Shown: positions 1 to 8,598, counted from the stretch's first letter. The stretch: DNA of 64,000 nucleotides from Flagellatimonas centrodinii (GCF_016918765.2 NZ_CP092104.1:3348001-3412000), one strand, 5' to 3'. Made by a program: numbers and translations. The notes: generated by a model from the letters alone, not told the origin.

Positions 1-204
1 GGCGGTCGCCCGGCGCCGCTCGCGGCGCGCACCGCCGCGACCTGCCCCTGACGCCACCGACTCCTCCCGCGACCCCAGTTCGGGCGCGCCCTGACGTGCG
101 CCCGCACCCGGCGCCTTGATGCCGGACACGCCGACACCGGCACGCAGGCGATCACGCCGTCCGTTGCGGCGTCCGGTGTCAGAGATTTTCCTACCGCTGA
201 TCAT
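1..204 (-). other. Possible 5' part of a gene running off the left edge (weak)
   Basis: An open minus-strand frame starts with ATG at 204 and stays open to the edge of the window (68 codons). A purine-rich AAGG motif lies about six bases before this ATG. The translation is very rich in Gly, Arg and Ala and shows no recognisable domain, so it could equally be a chance open frame in GC-rich non-coding DNA. The rest of the stretch up to the pilus subunit start at 361 shows nothing else I can name. Confidence 0.2.
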
Positions 205-360
205 CCATCGCCTTCCGCCCGTCCTCCGCGGCGTCGCGCATGCAGCGCGACCTCCTAGAGTTGACCGACCAGGCGCGTGAGTGAACGCGGCTCAGCAAGG
301 ATGCAGGCCACAGCGGCGCATGGCGGATCTGCATTTTCAACCCCTTGCAAGGACACCCCG

Positions 361-870
361 ATGAGCCCTCAACTGAACCCGAAAGCCCTCGCCGCACTGA
401 CGGTGCTGTGCACCATGACCGCCGCGCACGCGGAGACGGATACCAGCAGCTTTGACGTGCTGTTGCAGATTACCGAGGCCTGCGATGTCAGCAGCACGGC
501 ACCCAACGACCTTGATTTCGGTACCACGTCGCTGCTGACCGGCAACCTTGACCAGACCTCGACGCTGACGGTGCTGTGCACCACCGGCACCACCTTCGAT
601 ATCGGGCTGGATGCGGGCATCAACGAATCCTCAGTGGACGACATCAGCACCCGCCGCATGACCGACGGCGACAGCAGTTATGTTGGCTATCAGCTCTACC
701 AGGACGTGGGTCGCAGCGTCGCCTGGGGTGACACGGTCTCCACCAATACGGTGAGCAGCACCGGCACCGGTGACGATCAGAGCTTCACCGTCTATGGCCG
801 GGTCCCAACCCAGATCACCCCCGCGGCGGGCAGCTATACCGACAACGTCACCGTCACCGTCACCTACTGA
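361..870 (+). CDS. Spore coat protein U-domain pilus subunit (archaic chaperone-usher, CsuA/B-like)
   Basis: Secreted structural subunit of an archaic (Csu-type) chaperone-usher pilus, 169 aa. Residues 1-22 form a signal peptide ending near AHA; the rest is one SCPU domain with paired cysteines, the 'DLDFGT' strand, the 'RRM..GD...YQLYQD..RS..WGD' core and the C-terminal 'TPAAGSYTDNVTVTVTY' donor-type strand. I chose ATG 361 because an AAGGA box lies about 11 bases upstream and the signal peptide begins there; an earlier in-frame ATG at 277 would add a non-signal-like leader. The chaperone gene follows after 17 bp, so it is probably the first gene of a four-gene operon. The two repeats of the tip protein encoded at the end of the operon are related in sequence. 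Confidence 0.9.
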   Translation: MSPQLNPKALAALTVLCTMTAAHAETDTSSFDVLLQITEACDVSSTAPNDLDFGTTSLLTGNLDQTSTLTVLCTTGTTFDIGLDAGINESSVDDISTRRMTDGDSSYVGYQLYQDVGRSVAWGDTVSTNTVSSTGTGDDQSFTVYGRVPTQITPAAGSYTDNVTVTVTY

Positions 871-887
871 CCGCCCGGATCTGGCCG

Positions 888-1682
888 ATGAACGTGCCGC
901 TGCCACCACCACCGCAGCGCCGGCGACGGGTCCTGCATGCCGTCCGGGCCCTCGGCATGATGATGACAATGGTTGTCGGCATGACGATGCTCGCCCGGTC
1001 GCCGAGCGCCCTCGCCGCCGGGCTCAGCGTGATGCCGGTCAGCCTGCAATTTGCCACAGGCGAGATGATGCAGGGCCTGTGGCTCAGCAATACCGGCAAC
1101 CGCGAAATCACCGCCCAGCTTCGCCACTTCGAATGGGCCCAGCACGATGGCGACGATCAGCTGCAGCCCACCCGGGCACTGGCCGCGAGTCCGCCGCTGT
1201 TCACACTGTCGCCCGGCCAGCGGCAGTACGTGCGGATCGTGCGGATCGATCGCCAGCCGCGTGGGCGTGAACGCAGTTACCGCATCCTCGTCGACGAACT
1301 GCCCGATCCATCGCTGCCGGTTCGCCAAGGGCTCAATTTCGTCATGCGCTATTCGATCCCGATTTTTATCGAATCACCGGACACCCCCCCACAGCTTCAG
1401 TGGCAGCGTCACACCGCCGGCGACACCCTCATCCTGTCGGTGCGCAATACCGGGGCGCGGCGGGCCCAGCTCTCCGAACTGCAACTGCTCGATGTCAACG
1501 GGCGCGTGGTGTTCGAGAAGCCCGGCCTGCTTGGTTATGCACTGGCGCACAGCGGGCGTCGGTGGACCTTTGCGCTCGACAGCGCGCTGGCCGATACGGT
1601 GCGCGACATCCGCATCCACATCGATGGAAGTCCGGCGCGTGACGCACTGTCCGTCGATCCGACAACCGCGCCGTCGCGGTAG
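888..1682 (+). CDS. Periplasmic pilus assembly chaperone (archaic FGS family, CsuC-like)
   Basis: Periplasmic chaperone that should stabilise SCPU-type subunits and hand them to the usher; 264 aa. The N-terminus has an unusually long basic stretch (RRRR near residue 11) before a hydrophobic segment, with likely cleavage near residue 43 after ALAA. The first immunoglobulin-like domain carries the family pattern 'LSVMPVSLQF..GE..QGLWLSNTGN' and 'FTLSPGQRQYVRIVR..R', which in this family leads into the subunit-binding region; the second domain starts around 'IPIFIESP'. It lies between a subunit gene and the usher and is translated in the same direction, as in csu operons of Acinetobacter. Function is assigned from family and context. 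Confidence 0.88.
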   Translation: MNVPLPPPPQRRRRVLHAVRALGMMMTMVVGMTMLARSPSALAAGLSVMPVSLQFATGEMMQGLWLSNTGNREITAQLRHFEWAQHDGDDQLQPTRALAASPPLFTLSPGQRQYVRIVRIDRQPRGRERSYRILVDELPDPSLPVRQGLNFVMRYSIPIFIESPDTPPQLQWQRHTAGDTLILSVRNTGARRAQLSELQLLDVNGRVVFEKPGLLGYALAHSGRRWTFALDSALADTVRDIRIHIDGSPARDALSVDPTTAPSR

Positions 1683-4047
1683 CGTGCGTGCGCTGCTGGC
1701 GCTGACCTTGATCCTGGCCCCGTTCCCGGCTGCGGTGTCGGCCCCGGGCGATCCGGCCTTGGACCAGGGCCAGGTGAACCTGATTCTGATGGAGGGCCCG
1801 GGGGTAACCGACACCGCGCGGGATCTCTATCTGGAGGTCATTCTCAACGGCGTTCACACGCGCCGGGTCATCCACGTGGTCCAGACCGACCGTGGCCAGC
1901 TCCTGGCATGGCCGGCCAACCTCCGGGACATCGGGCTGACACTGGCGGGCGTCGCGCCGTCGGTCTACCTGCCCCTGGATGCGCTTACCGAAGTCCACAG
2001 CCGCTACGATGAGCCGAACCAACGCCTGTATCTGGACGCCGAGGTGCACCGCCTGAACCTTCGCAGGCAGCAGCTGCAGGCCGCTGACCACCGGCGCTGG
2101 CCGTCCCAGGCGGGGCACGGTGCCGTGCTCAACTACGATCTCTACACCCAGCATGGAGACCACCGAAACACCTTCAATGCCGCCACCGGACTACGGGCCT
2201 TCAGCGGCGAGCAGGTCATCGAAAGTACCGGGCTGACACGGTGGTCCAATAGCGGTGAAGACGCGGCCTACGTCCGTCTCGATACCCGCTGGACACGGTC
2301 GTCGCCCGATCAGTTGTGGACCCTGACCGCCGGCGATCTCATCAGCGGCAGCCTGCCCTGGTCGCGTGCGACCCGGCTCGGTGGCGTGCAGATTCGCCGC
2401 AACTTCGCCCTGCAGCCAACGCTGCTGACATACCCGCTGCCACAGTTCCTCGGCGAAGCCGCACTGCCATCGGACATCGAGCTTTACGTCAACGGCCTGC
2501 GCCAATACCGGGGCTCGGTACAGCCGGGTCCGTTCGCGATCGATGTGCCGCCGGGCGTCAGCGGCAGCGGCCTCGGGGAGGTCGTGCTCACCGACGTGCT
2601 TGGCCGCAGTCGTCGCTATGCATTCGATTTTTACAACAGCACCCGACTGCTGCGCGCCGGTCTCAGTGACTACGCAGTGGAAATCGGTGCCGTCCGTCGT
2701 CAGTTCGGACGAGATTCCTTTCGCTACCGCGGCGACATCGCGACCAGCGGCAGCATCCGCTACGGATTCAATGATGCGCTCACCCTTGAGGCGCATGCAG
2801 AGGCCGGCAACGGGGTGGCACTCCTGGGCGCGGGCCTCGTAACGGGCCTGGCCGGCGCCGGCACCCTCTCCTCGGCCTACGCTGCCAGTGCGGGCGCGCC
2901 GGATCGCGCCGGCGCGCACGGCGGACAAGTAAGCGTCGACTACAGCTGGACCCGTGATCGCATCAGTATCGGCTACGGCCTGACCCGCACCCATGGCGAC
3001 TACCGCGACCTCGCGGCGCTGGACGGCCGCCCGCCCCCCAACCGTGCCGAACGGGCCCTGCTCGGCCTCAGCCTCGGCGCCGCTGGCAGCGCGTCACTGC
3101 AATACACCCGCCTCGATACCGAAGATGGCAACCGCGACCGACGGCTCGGCGCCGGGTACAGCATCGCCCTGTTTCGCAACACCAGCGCTTACGTCAGCGG
3201 CAGTCTCAACCTCGACGATAGCGGCGACCGCGGCATCTTCGCCGGTCTCTCGATGACCTTGGGTCGCCGTATCTCAGCCGGCATCGACACCCGTCGCTCG
3301 GGCGATACCGAGCGATACGGGGCCTACGCCGCGCGCTCACCCGGCAGCGACGGCGGCGTCGGCTGGCGGCTGCGCGCGGACCGGGGCAACCCGACCGACG
3401 TTGTTCAGGCCGAAGCTCGCTATCTCGGCACGTATGGTGACGTCACGGCAGGCCTGTGGTCGCTCGACGCGCGCCGCAGCGTCTATGCCAGCGCCAGCGG
3501 TGCGCTGGTGATGATGCGCGGCGACCTGCTCGCAGCGCGGCGGATCGACGACAGCTTCGCACTGGTGTCGACCGGCGGCGTTGCGGGCATCACGGTACTG
3601 ACCGAAAACCGTCCGATCGGCCGCACCAACGGACGCGGTCACTATGTCCTGACAGGGCTCAATGCCTATCAGCCCAACCGGGTCGGGATCGACCCTCTCG
3701 ATGTCCCGGTCGATCATGCGCTGGCGGCCGTCGATCAGGATGTCGTGCCAGCGCAGCGTGCCGGGGTTCTGGTCAATTTCCAGCTCGAACCCGTGCGCGC
3801 GGCCCTGTTGCTTCTGCAGGATGGCGGGGGCCAGCCGCTACCGCTTGGCACCCGGGTGCTGCGCGACAGCGACCCCGTCGGCGTCCCCGTGGGGTTCGAC
3901 GGCCAGGCCTATCTGCAAGGATTGTCGGCCGACAATGCCATCCACGTCCGTCTGCCGGATGGCGGGCACTGCGACCTGCGTTTCTCCCTGCCCGCTGGCG
4001 AGGCCTTGCCGGTTATCGGCCCACTGCGTTGCGAGGCTGCCCCATGA
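1624..4047 (+). CDS. Outer-membrane usher of an archaic chaperone-usher pilus (CsuD-like)
   Basis: Outer-membrane beta-barrel that secretes and polymerises pilus subunits. About 787-807 aa, matching usher length. After the signal peptide come the N-terminal domain ('LYLEVILNGV'), the barrel and plug region ('LPSDIELYVNGLRQYRGSVQPGPFAI', 'GLGEVVLTDVLGR') and C-terminal domains ending in a Cys-containing segment ('HCDLRFSLPAGE'). Two starts are possible: ATG 1624, which overlaps the chaperone end by 59 bp and gives a long basic leader, or GTG 1684, which gives a compact signal peptide (VRALLALTLILAPFPAAVSA) directly after the chaperone stop. Neither has a clear ribosome site. The stop overlaps the next start (ATGA), so the two genes are likely translationally coupled. 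Confidence 0.9.
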   Translation: MEVRRVTHCPSIRQPRRRGSVRALLALTLILAPFPAAVSAPGDPALDQGQVNLILMEGPGVTDTARDLYLEVILNGVHTRRVIHVVQTDRGQLLAWPANLRDIGLTLAGVAPSVYLPLDALTEVHSRYDEPNQRLYLDAEVHRLNLRRQQLQAADHRRWPSQAGHGAVLNYDLYTQHGDHRNTFNAATGLRAFSGEQVIESTGLTRWSNSGEDAAYVRLDTRWTRSSPDQLWTLTAGDLISGSLPWSRATRLGGVQIRRNFALQPTLLTYPLPQFLGEAALPSDIELYVNGLRQYRGSVQPGPFAIDVPPGVSGSGLGEVVLTDVLGRSRRYAFDFYNSTRLLRAGLSDYAVEIGAVRRQFGRDSFRYRGDIATSGSIRYGFNDALTLEAHAEAGNGVALLGAGLVTGLAGAGTLSSAYAASAGAPDRAGAHGGQVSVDYSWTRDRISIGYGLTRTHGDYRDLAALDGRPPPNRAERALLGLSLGAAGSASLQYTRLDTEDGNRDRRLGAGYSIALFRNTSAYVSGSLNLDDSGDRGIFAGLSMTLGRRISAGIDTRRSGDTERYGAYAARSPGSDGGVGWRLRADRGNPTDVVQAEARYLGTYGDVTAGLWSLDARRSVYASASGALVMMRGDLLAARRIDDSFALVSTGGVAGITVLTENRPIGRTNGRGHYVLTGLNAYQPNRVGIDPLDVPVDHALAAVDQDVVPAQRAGVLVNFQLEPVRAALLLLQDGGGQPLPLGTRVLRDSDPVGVPVGFDGQAYLQGLSADNAIHVRLPDGGHCDLRFSLPAGEALPVIGPLRCEAAP

Positions 4048-5108
4048 TCCTGTCCGCGCCAGCGCGCACCCGCGCAACGAAGCGCCCTTCACTACGAGGA
4101 CGACGGCGCTCAAGATCAGGGTGGGCACCCTGGCTGATCCTGCTGGGCCTGCTTGGATGCCACGGTCCGGCGACCGCATCGACGTCCTGTAGCGCCACCA
4201 TGACCGATGTCGCCTTCGGCACCGTCGACCCCCATGGCGGCAACGTTGATGTCCAGGCCACCATCAACTACAGCTGCACGATCACTTCGATCCTGTCGAG
4301 TTCCCGAGTCCGCATGTGCTTCAGCATCGGTGTCGGATCCAGTGGCCTCGGCCACCTGACACCCCGGCGGATGATCAACGGCGCCAACGCGATGGCCTTC
4401 CAGCTCTACAAGGACGCCGGACGCAGCCTGATCTGGGCAACGCGCTTCAACAGCGAAGGCAGCGTTGGCGTCGACCTGGAAGTCGGCGCCCTGCTCGGCA
4501 GCGCCACCAACAGTGGCTCGCTGACCGTCTACGGCCGGGTACCCACCGGACAGTCGACGCTGGTGCCGGGCAGCTACAGCAACACCTTCGGCGGCGCCCA
4601 TACCGAACTGGTGTATCAGTACAACGAATTCCTATTGGGCTTGCTCGGATTCCCGGCCAGTTGCACCAGCGGGGGCAACGGCAGCGGTGCCAGCACCTTC
4701 CCCTTTGTCGCCAGCGCGGTGGTGCAAAAGCAATGTTCGCCGATGTTCGCCACCCCAAGTATCGACTTCGGCACCCAGGGCCTGCTCCGCACGCCGGTCG
4801 CGACCACTACCATCCTGTCGCCGCGATGCACCAACACCACGCCGTACCAGATCGGTCTCGACAACGGCCAGCATGCCAGTGGCAACACGCGACGGATGCA
4901 GAGCGCAACCGGCGACCATGTCAGCTACGAGCTATACCGCGATGCCAGCCATAGCCTGCGTTGGGGCAACACCCAGAACGTCGATACCGTCTCGGGGACC
5001 GGCACCGGGGCTGCGCAGGACCTGACGGTTCATGGTCGCATCAGCGAACAGACCACGCCGGCCGCCGGCAGTTACAGCGATACCGTGACGGTGACGATCT
5101 ACTACTGA
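4044..5108 (+). CDS. Two-domain spore coat U protein, probable pilus tip adhesin (CsuE-like)
   Basis: Probable tip subunit of the archaic pilus, 354 aa. A basic N-terminus is followed by a hydrophobic signal segment (residues about 27-45). Two SCPU domains are present: residues ~48-200 ('CSATMTDVAFGTVDP...RRMINGANAMAFQLYKD') and ~220-354 ('CSPMFATPSIDFGTQGLL...RRMQSATGDHVSYELYRD'), the second ending with the donor-like 'TPAAGSYSDTVTVTIYY'. Two-domain architecture and last position in the operon match tip adhesins such as CsuE. The stretch between the domains is Gly/Ser-rich ('TSGGNGSGAS'). The gene overlaps the usher stop by four bases. The adhesive role is inferred from architecture. Confidence 0.85.
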   Translation: MILSAPARTRATKRPSLRGRRRSRSGWAPWLILLGLLGCHGPATASTSCSATMTDVAFGTVDPHGGNVDVQATINYSCTITSILSSSRVRMCFSIGVGSSGLGHLTPRRMINGANAMAFQLYKDAGRSLIWATRFNSEGSVGVDLEVGALLGSATNSGSLTVYGRVPTGQSTLVPGSYSNTFGGAHTELVYQYNEFLLGLLGFPASCTSGGNGSGASTFPFVASAVVQKQCSPMFATPSIDFGTQGLLRTPVATTTILSPRCTNTTPYQIGLDNGQHASGNTRRMQSATGDHVSYELYRDASHSLRWGNTQNVDTVSGTGTGAAQDLTVHGRISEQTTPAAGSYSDTVTVTIYY

Positions 5109-5121
5109 GCGCCGCGCGCCA

Positions 5122-5535
5122 TTAGCGGTTCAGCAGCCGGTCATGGACCAACATGCCAACCGCCATGGCGGCGGCAAAGGCCAGCACCATCGGCAGCCCG
5201 CTCGAAAGCGAGGCGATGGCCGGCCCCGGGCAGAAGCCGGCAATCCCCCACCCGATACCGAACAGTCCGGTGCCGATGATCAAGCGGCGGTCGAGGTCGC
5301 GCCGCGTCGGCAGCTGAAACCCCGAATCGAGTATCGGCCGACCCCGTCGGCGCGCCAGCCAGAAGCCCGGCAACGTCACCATCAGTGCGCCGCCCATGAC
5401 GAACCCGAGGGTGGGGTCCCACTGCCCGGCGAGATCGAGAAATCCCAACACCCGCAGCGGCTCGGTCATGCCCGACAACGACAGGCCGAAACCGAAAAGC
5501 ATGCCCACCAGCACCGCGATCAGCGCTCTCATCAC
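5122..5535 (-). CDS. YeeE/YedE-family membrane protein, DUF6691-type half
   Basis: Small integral membrane protein of 137 aa with about four membrane segments. It carries the conserved 'GLSLSGMTEP' and 'GFCPGPA' motifs of the DUF6691 half of split YeeE/YedE transporters, a family linked to uptake or export of reduced sulfur species such as thiosulfate; the Cys of GFCPGPA is the likely sulfur-handling residue. Its start overlaps the stop of the upstream partner gene by four bases, so the two halves are co-translated. It converges with the pilus operon with only 13 bp between stops. Substrate cannot be read from sequence. Confidence 0.85.
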   Translation of the reverse strand: MMRALIAVLVGMLFGFGLSLSGMTEPLRVLGFLDLAGQWDPTLGFVMGGALMVTLPGFWLARRRGRPILDSGFQLPTRRDLDRRLIIGTGLFGIGWGIAGFCPGPAIASLSSGLPMVLAFAAAMAVGMLVHDRLLNR

Positions 5536-5975
5536 AGACCTCCCAGCAGGTGACGGGTTACGAATACCGTCACGAACCCGAACAGCATGAACGTGGCGGT
5601 CCCGACCAGCGACCGACCGGAGAATCGGGCCAAACCACAGACCCCGTGCCCCGACGTACAGCCATTACCCATCCGGGTGCCGACACCGACCAGCAGCCCG
5701 GCGATGAGGGTCCAGCCGAGCGATGTCGGGACCGCGGTGATCACCGGCCGTCCGGCCACCAGGGTGTAGACCAGTGCCCCCACTACCAGTCCGACGAGAA
5801 ACAACCAGCGCCAGGCCCGGTCACCGGCCATGCTGCCGGTCAGCGCGCCGCCGAGGACGCCGCTGACCCCGGCAATGCGGCCGTTGAACAGCAGCAGGCT
5901 CAGTGCCGCCAGCCCAATCATCAGGCCGCCAGCCAAACCACGCATCCACGCCGCGGTATCCACCATCACGTCCAT
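5532..5975 (-). CDS. YeeE/YedE-family membrane protein, first half of split sulfur transporter
   Basis: Integral membrane protein of 147 aa with four to five membrane segments. The signature 'GNGCTSGHGVCG' (two cysteines around a His) is the hallmark of the YeeE/YedE/TsuA family, in which conserved cysteines relay thiosulfate or a related sulfur compound through the membrane. Start ATG 5975 has an AGAGG box seven bases upstream. With the downstream DUF6691 gene it forms a typical two-gene split transporter. It is transcribed away from a CsoR/FrmR-like repressor gene, and a candidate operator lies in the shared 78-bp intergenic region. Confidence 0.87.
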   Translation of the reverse strand: MDVMVDTAAWMRGLAGGLMIGLAALSLLLFNGRIAGVSGVLGGALTGSMAGDRAWRWLFLVGLVVGALVYTLVAGRPVITAVPTSLGWTLIAGLLVGVGTRMGNGCTSGHGVCGLARFSGRSLVGTATFMLFGFVTVFVTRHLLGGL

Positions 5976-6009
5976 TCTCCACCTCTGCCGCTTATGATTT
6001 CAGGTTCAA

Positions 6010-6029
6010 TATACTACACGGGGTATAGT
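6010..6029. promoter_or_regulatory. Candidate CsoR/FrmR-type operator
   Basis: An imperfect dyad of 20 bp sits between the divergent transporter and repressor genes. Its right half is GGGGTATAGT and its left half begins TATACTAC. The right half matches the G-tract plus TAT pattern of CsoR-family operators; the left half is degenerate. One operator here could control both directions. Proposed from sequence pattern and position only. Confidence 0.5.
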
Positions 6030-6053
6030 GTTGTACCAATCAGGAGATGGATG

Positions 6054-6323
6054 ATGTCGATCAAGGAAACGCACCAGCACAAGCTGATCGCCCGCCTACG
6101 CCGGGTCGAGGGGCAGGTCCGCGGCATCCAGGGCATGATCGAACGGGATGAGCCCTGCGAAGCGGTCGCCCAGCAACTGGCCGCCGCCCGCAAGGCGCTG
6201 GACCGCAGCTTCTACGACATGCTCGCCTGCGCCCTGGATATCCGCTTGGGCGAAGCCCGCACGCTAACCGCAGCCCGAGGCACCGGCAGCGAGATGGTCA
6301 AGCTGCTCGCCAAGTACGGTTGA
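6054..6323 (+). CDS. CsoR/FrmR/RcnR-family (DUF156) transcriptional repressor with altered sensor residues
   Basis: All-helical repressor of 89 aa; such proteins bind DNA as tetramers and let go when a metal, formaldehyde or persulfide reacts with a conserved Cys. The N-terminal 'RLRRVEGQVRGIQGMI' DNA-binding helix and Cys35 are intact. In FrmR, CsoR and RcnR a His lies 25 residues after this Cys; here that position is Ala60, with a Cys one residue earlier (Cys59). It also differs from CstR, whose second Cys is 29 residues on. The residues and the neighbouring sulfur transporter suggest a thiol or sulfide sensor rather than a metal sensor. The start is chosen by an AGGAG box seven bases upstream; ATG 6051 is the alternative. 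Confidence 0.85.
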   Translation: MSIKETHQHKLIARLRRVEGQVRGIQGMIERDEPCEAVAQQLAAARKALDRSFYDMLACALDIRLGEARTLTAARGTGSEMVKLLAKYG

Positions 6324-6541
6324 TGCACTGCAGCGCGCCACGACGCCGGTCCGCGCGTCACAACTGACCGTGACAAGGGTGGCGTCGCGACCGCTGATCC
6401 GCCTGAACATGACCGCTGGCGCGGCGTCAGATTTGGCTTACAGGCGATCCGCATAGGGTGCACTCCGAGGACGTCGCGGCCCGCGCCACCGGCACCGGGC
6501 ACCGACCTCCGATTCGACCCCACGATGGAAGGAGTGCCCCC

Positions 6542-7789
6542 ATGTTCAAACACCTACTTGTCGGCGCGGCAACCGCCAGCACCGTATTCCTCGCCGCCTG
6601 TGGCGGCGGCGGCAGCAGCGGAAGCAGCGCGCTACCCCCCGGCGGCGGCAGCGGTGCCGACGTCACCGCGCGCGCCACCGGTCCCCTGGACTCGGTGCAG
6701 GACCAGATCAGCACCGGCGTCTTTGGCCCGCTCTCCGGCGCAGTGGCCGGCACCCCACTTGAAGGCGTCGTGACCTGCGCCAACGAACTGGTCACCTATG
6801 AAGTTCTGGATGTCGTCGACCTGCTGGCCGGTTCGCTGCAGCGCGCTGCGAACCCGCAGGACCTCAGCCGTTTGCCACTGGCCTCCGAAGCCCTGGTGGC
6901 GCGCGTCCGCGCGGTTGCCTTCGACCTGACCCAACTGCTGTTGGGGCTTGCCAATCAGGGCAGCGGCTGCCTCACCGCCGGCAATAGTGTCACCGGCAAC
7001 AGCCAGGCCCTGGGCATGCTCACCGGCGGTGGCAATCCGCTGGCCGGCACGCCACTGTCGCCCCTCGGCAGCATTCTGGCACCGGCGCTGGGCAACTTCC
7101 TGATCGCCACCGGTGGCGCCACTCCGGCCACCGACCTGCAGCTGAGCACAGTCTCCGACCTCTACAGCCAGCTCAATACCGCACTGCAGACCGCCCTCGC
7201 CCAGATCCCCGATGCCGCACTGGAGGCTCCGGTTGCCGGCGGCGCCCTGCTTACCGTTGCAGGCGCACTCCAGGATCTGGACTCGCTACTGTTTGCGGTC
7301 ACCCGCTACCAGACCGGCGCCACCGAAGTGGCACTGGAATCGTTGATCGGCAACACCGTCGATAACCTGCTGACCCGGGTCATCCCGCTGCGACTGATCG
7401 AAGACCAGGCGGGCCAGTCCGGTGTGATCTCGGCGCCGATCATTGCCGCCACCGATCAGCTTGCGACCCGCCTCAGCGCAGTGGTCGCACAGGCCCTGGA
7501 CCCACTGAACACCACCGTGCTCAACGGCCTGCTGTCCCCCATCCTTGATCCGATCGAGAACACCGTGCTGCCGACCCTGCTCGGGCCGATCATCGATGCC
7601 ATCAGCGGCGGCCTGCCCACCGGCACCGGTAGCGGCGGTCTGCCCAACACGCCGCTGACCCCGGTGGTCGACCTGGTGCAGGGCGTGCTGGGTGGCCTGC
7701 TCGGCGGACTCGGCGGCGGGGGTGGTGGCGGCGGCGGCGACTGCGCGCTGGCCAATATCCCGCTGCTGGGAATCCTTTGCCCCAACTGA
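6542..7789 (+). CDS. Putative surface lipoprotein with Gly-rich C-terminus, function unknown
   Basis: Predicted lipoprotein of 415 aa. The N-terminus has a short basic start, a hydrophobic stretch and a lipobox LAAC with Cys20, followed by a flexible Gly/Ser/Pro linker. The body is Leu/Ala/Thr-rich with repeated proline-bounded segments (for example 'GTPLSPLGSILAPALGNFL' and 'LDPIENTVLPTLLGPIIDA') and ends in a run of nine glycines followed by a Cys-containing tail ('DCALANIPLLGILCPN'). A strong GGAAGGAG ribosome site lies eight bases before ATG 6542. I recognise no catalytic motif. It stands alone, followed by intergenic repeats. The Gly-run resembles low-complexity tails seen in some surface proteins, but no function can be assigned. 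Confidence 0.75.
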   Translation: MFKHLLVGAATASTVFLAACGGGGSSGSSALPPGGGSGADVTARATGPLDSVQDQISTGVFGPLSGAVAGTPLEGVVTCANELVTYEVLDVVDLLAGSLQRAANPQDLSRLPLASEALVARVRAVAFDLTQLLLGLANQGSGCLTAGNSVTGNSQALGMLTGGGNPLAGTPLSPLGSILAPALGNFLIATGGATPATDLQLSTVSDLYSQLNTALQTALAQIPDAALEAPVAGGALLTVAGALQDLDSLLFAVTRYQTGATEVALESLIGNTVDNLLTRVIPLRLIEDQAGQSGVISAPIIAATDQLATRLSAVVAQALDPLNTTVLNGLLSPILDPIENTVLPTLLGPIIDAISGGLPTGTGSGGLPNTPLTPVVDLVQGVLGGLLGGLGGGGGGGGGDCALANIPLLGILCPN

Positions 7790-7807
7790 CTCAGCCTTCA
7801 CAGTCAA

Positions 7808-7961
7808 TGTCATTGCGAGCCGCCGCAGGCGGCGCGGCAATCTCGTGGCCACGGGCGTGCCGGCCGGACGAGATCGCCACGGGGCTCCGCCCCTCGCGAT
7901 GACAGGATAGTTCTGTGTCATTGCGAGCTGCCGCAGGCGGCGCGGCAATCTCGTCCGGATG
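7808..7961 (+). repeat. Intergenic repeat cluster A (one full and one half element)
   Basis: A full element spans 7808-7904: it opens TGTCATTGCGAG, has small internal hairpins and closes CTCGCGATGACA. A left half-element follows from 7916. This is the plus orientation, between the 3' ends of two convergent genes. Confidence 0.85.
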
Positions 7962-8000
7962 CATCGTCCGCCAACAATCTGCGATGTATCGCCAACACAC

Positions 8001-8040
8001 AACGCAAAAGGGCCGCTCGATCGAGCGGCCCTTTTGCGTT
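8001..8040. terminator. Perfect 40-bp palindrome, probable bidirectional terminator
   Basis: Positions 8001-8020 are the exact reverse complement of 8021-8040 (each arm AACGCAAAAGGGCCGCTCGA or its complement). The GC core flanked by A and T runs gives a strong hairpin followed by Ts on both strands. It lies 11 bp beyond the stop of the minus-strand lipoprotein gene and downstream of the convergent lipoprotein gene, so it could end transcription from both sides. Confidence 0.85.
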
Positions 8041-8051
8041 TACAGACGCGA

Positions 8052-8336
8052 TCAGTTGGACATGGCGTCCTTGGCGTCGTCGGCGGCATCTTCCATCGCC
8101 TCGCCGGCATCCTCGGCAGCGTCCTTGGTCGCTTCGCCCATGTCTTCCATGGCGTCTTCGGCGTCTTCCGCGGCGTCCTTCAGCGGCTCGTTCTCACGGA
8201 GATCCAGTGCGTCCTTAACGCCTTCCTCTGCCTTCTGCAGCGGCGTCGGCTCATCTTTCTTTCCGCAGGCGGCAAGCGACAGCCCCATGCCCAGCAGTGC
8301 CGCGAGCAGCATCGGTTTCATGACGTTGGTATTCAT
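8052..8336 (-). CDS. Small acidic lipoprotein with Ala/Glu/Asp-rich helical repeats
   Basis: Predicted lipoprotein of 94 aa with lipobox LAAC (Cys24), then 'GKKDEPTPLQKAEEG'. The rest is a highly acidic, alanine-rich stretch made of loosely repeated 'EDAxxAMED(M/A)' and 'DAAEDAGEA' heptad-like units, likely one long amphipathic helix or coiled coil. ATG 8336 has an AGGAG box eight bases upstream; Met7 is a weaker alternative. The gene is alone, ends just before a strong hairpin and faces the repeat cluster. No function is assignable; small Lpp-like or stress lipoproteins with such helices exist. Confidence 0.75.
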   Translation of the reverse strand: MNTNVMKPMLLAALLGMGLSLAACGKKDEPTPLQKAEEGVKDALDLRENEPLKDAAEDAEDAMEDMGEATKDAAEDAGEAMEDAADDAKDAMSN

Positions 8337-8598
8337 TTCTGAAAGCTCCTGATTGGATGGACGTGCCCCGGCAAAACCGCCCGGACACGGCCCGACGTAT
8401 GTTACAGAATTCGCAAGTTTCTGTTTTTACTTGATTTGTTCAGCGGCCGTTCATTCTCGGGCTGCCGCCGCGAGCGGCCGCGGCGGGCGCCGGCCACGCC
8501 AAAATCGCCCCCCCGTGCGGCGGGTGCCGGCCGGAGTGGAATATTGGGCTCGCTGTGGGCTAGGGTGTCGCCCCATCCCCGACCCTTCCGGAGCCCCC

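Noticed and set aside
277-360. Longer start of the first pilus subunit at ATG 277
   Set aside because: The extra 28 residues are not signal-like and the ribosome site fits ATG 361.
8337-8598. Operator for an FrmR-type repressor upstream of frmA
   Set aside because: No G-tract dyad of the FrmR type could be seen in the 262 bp before frmA.
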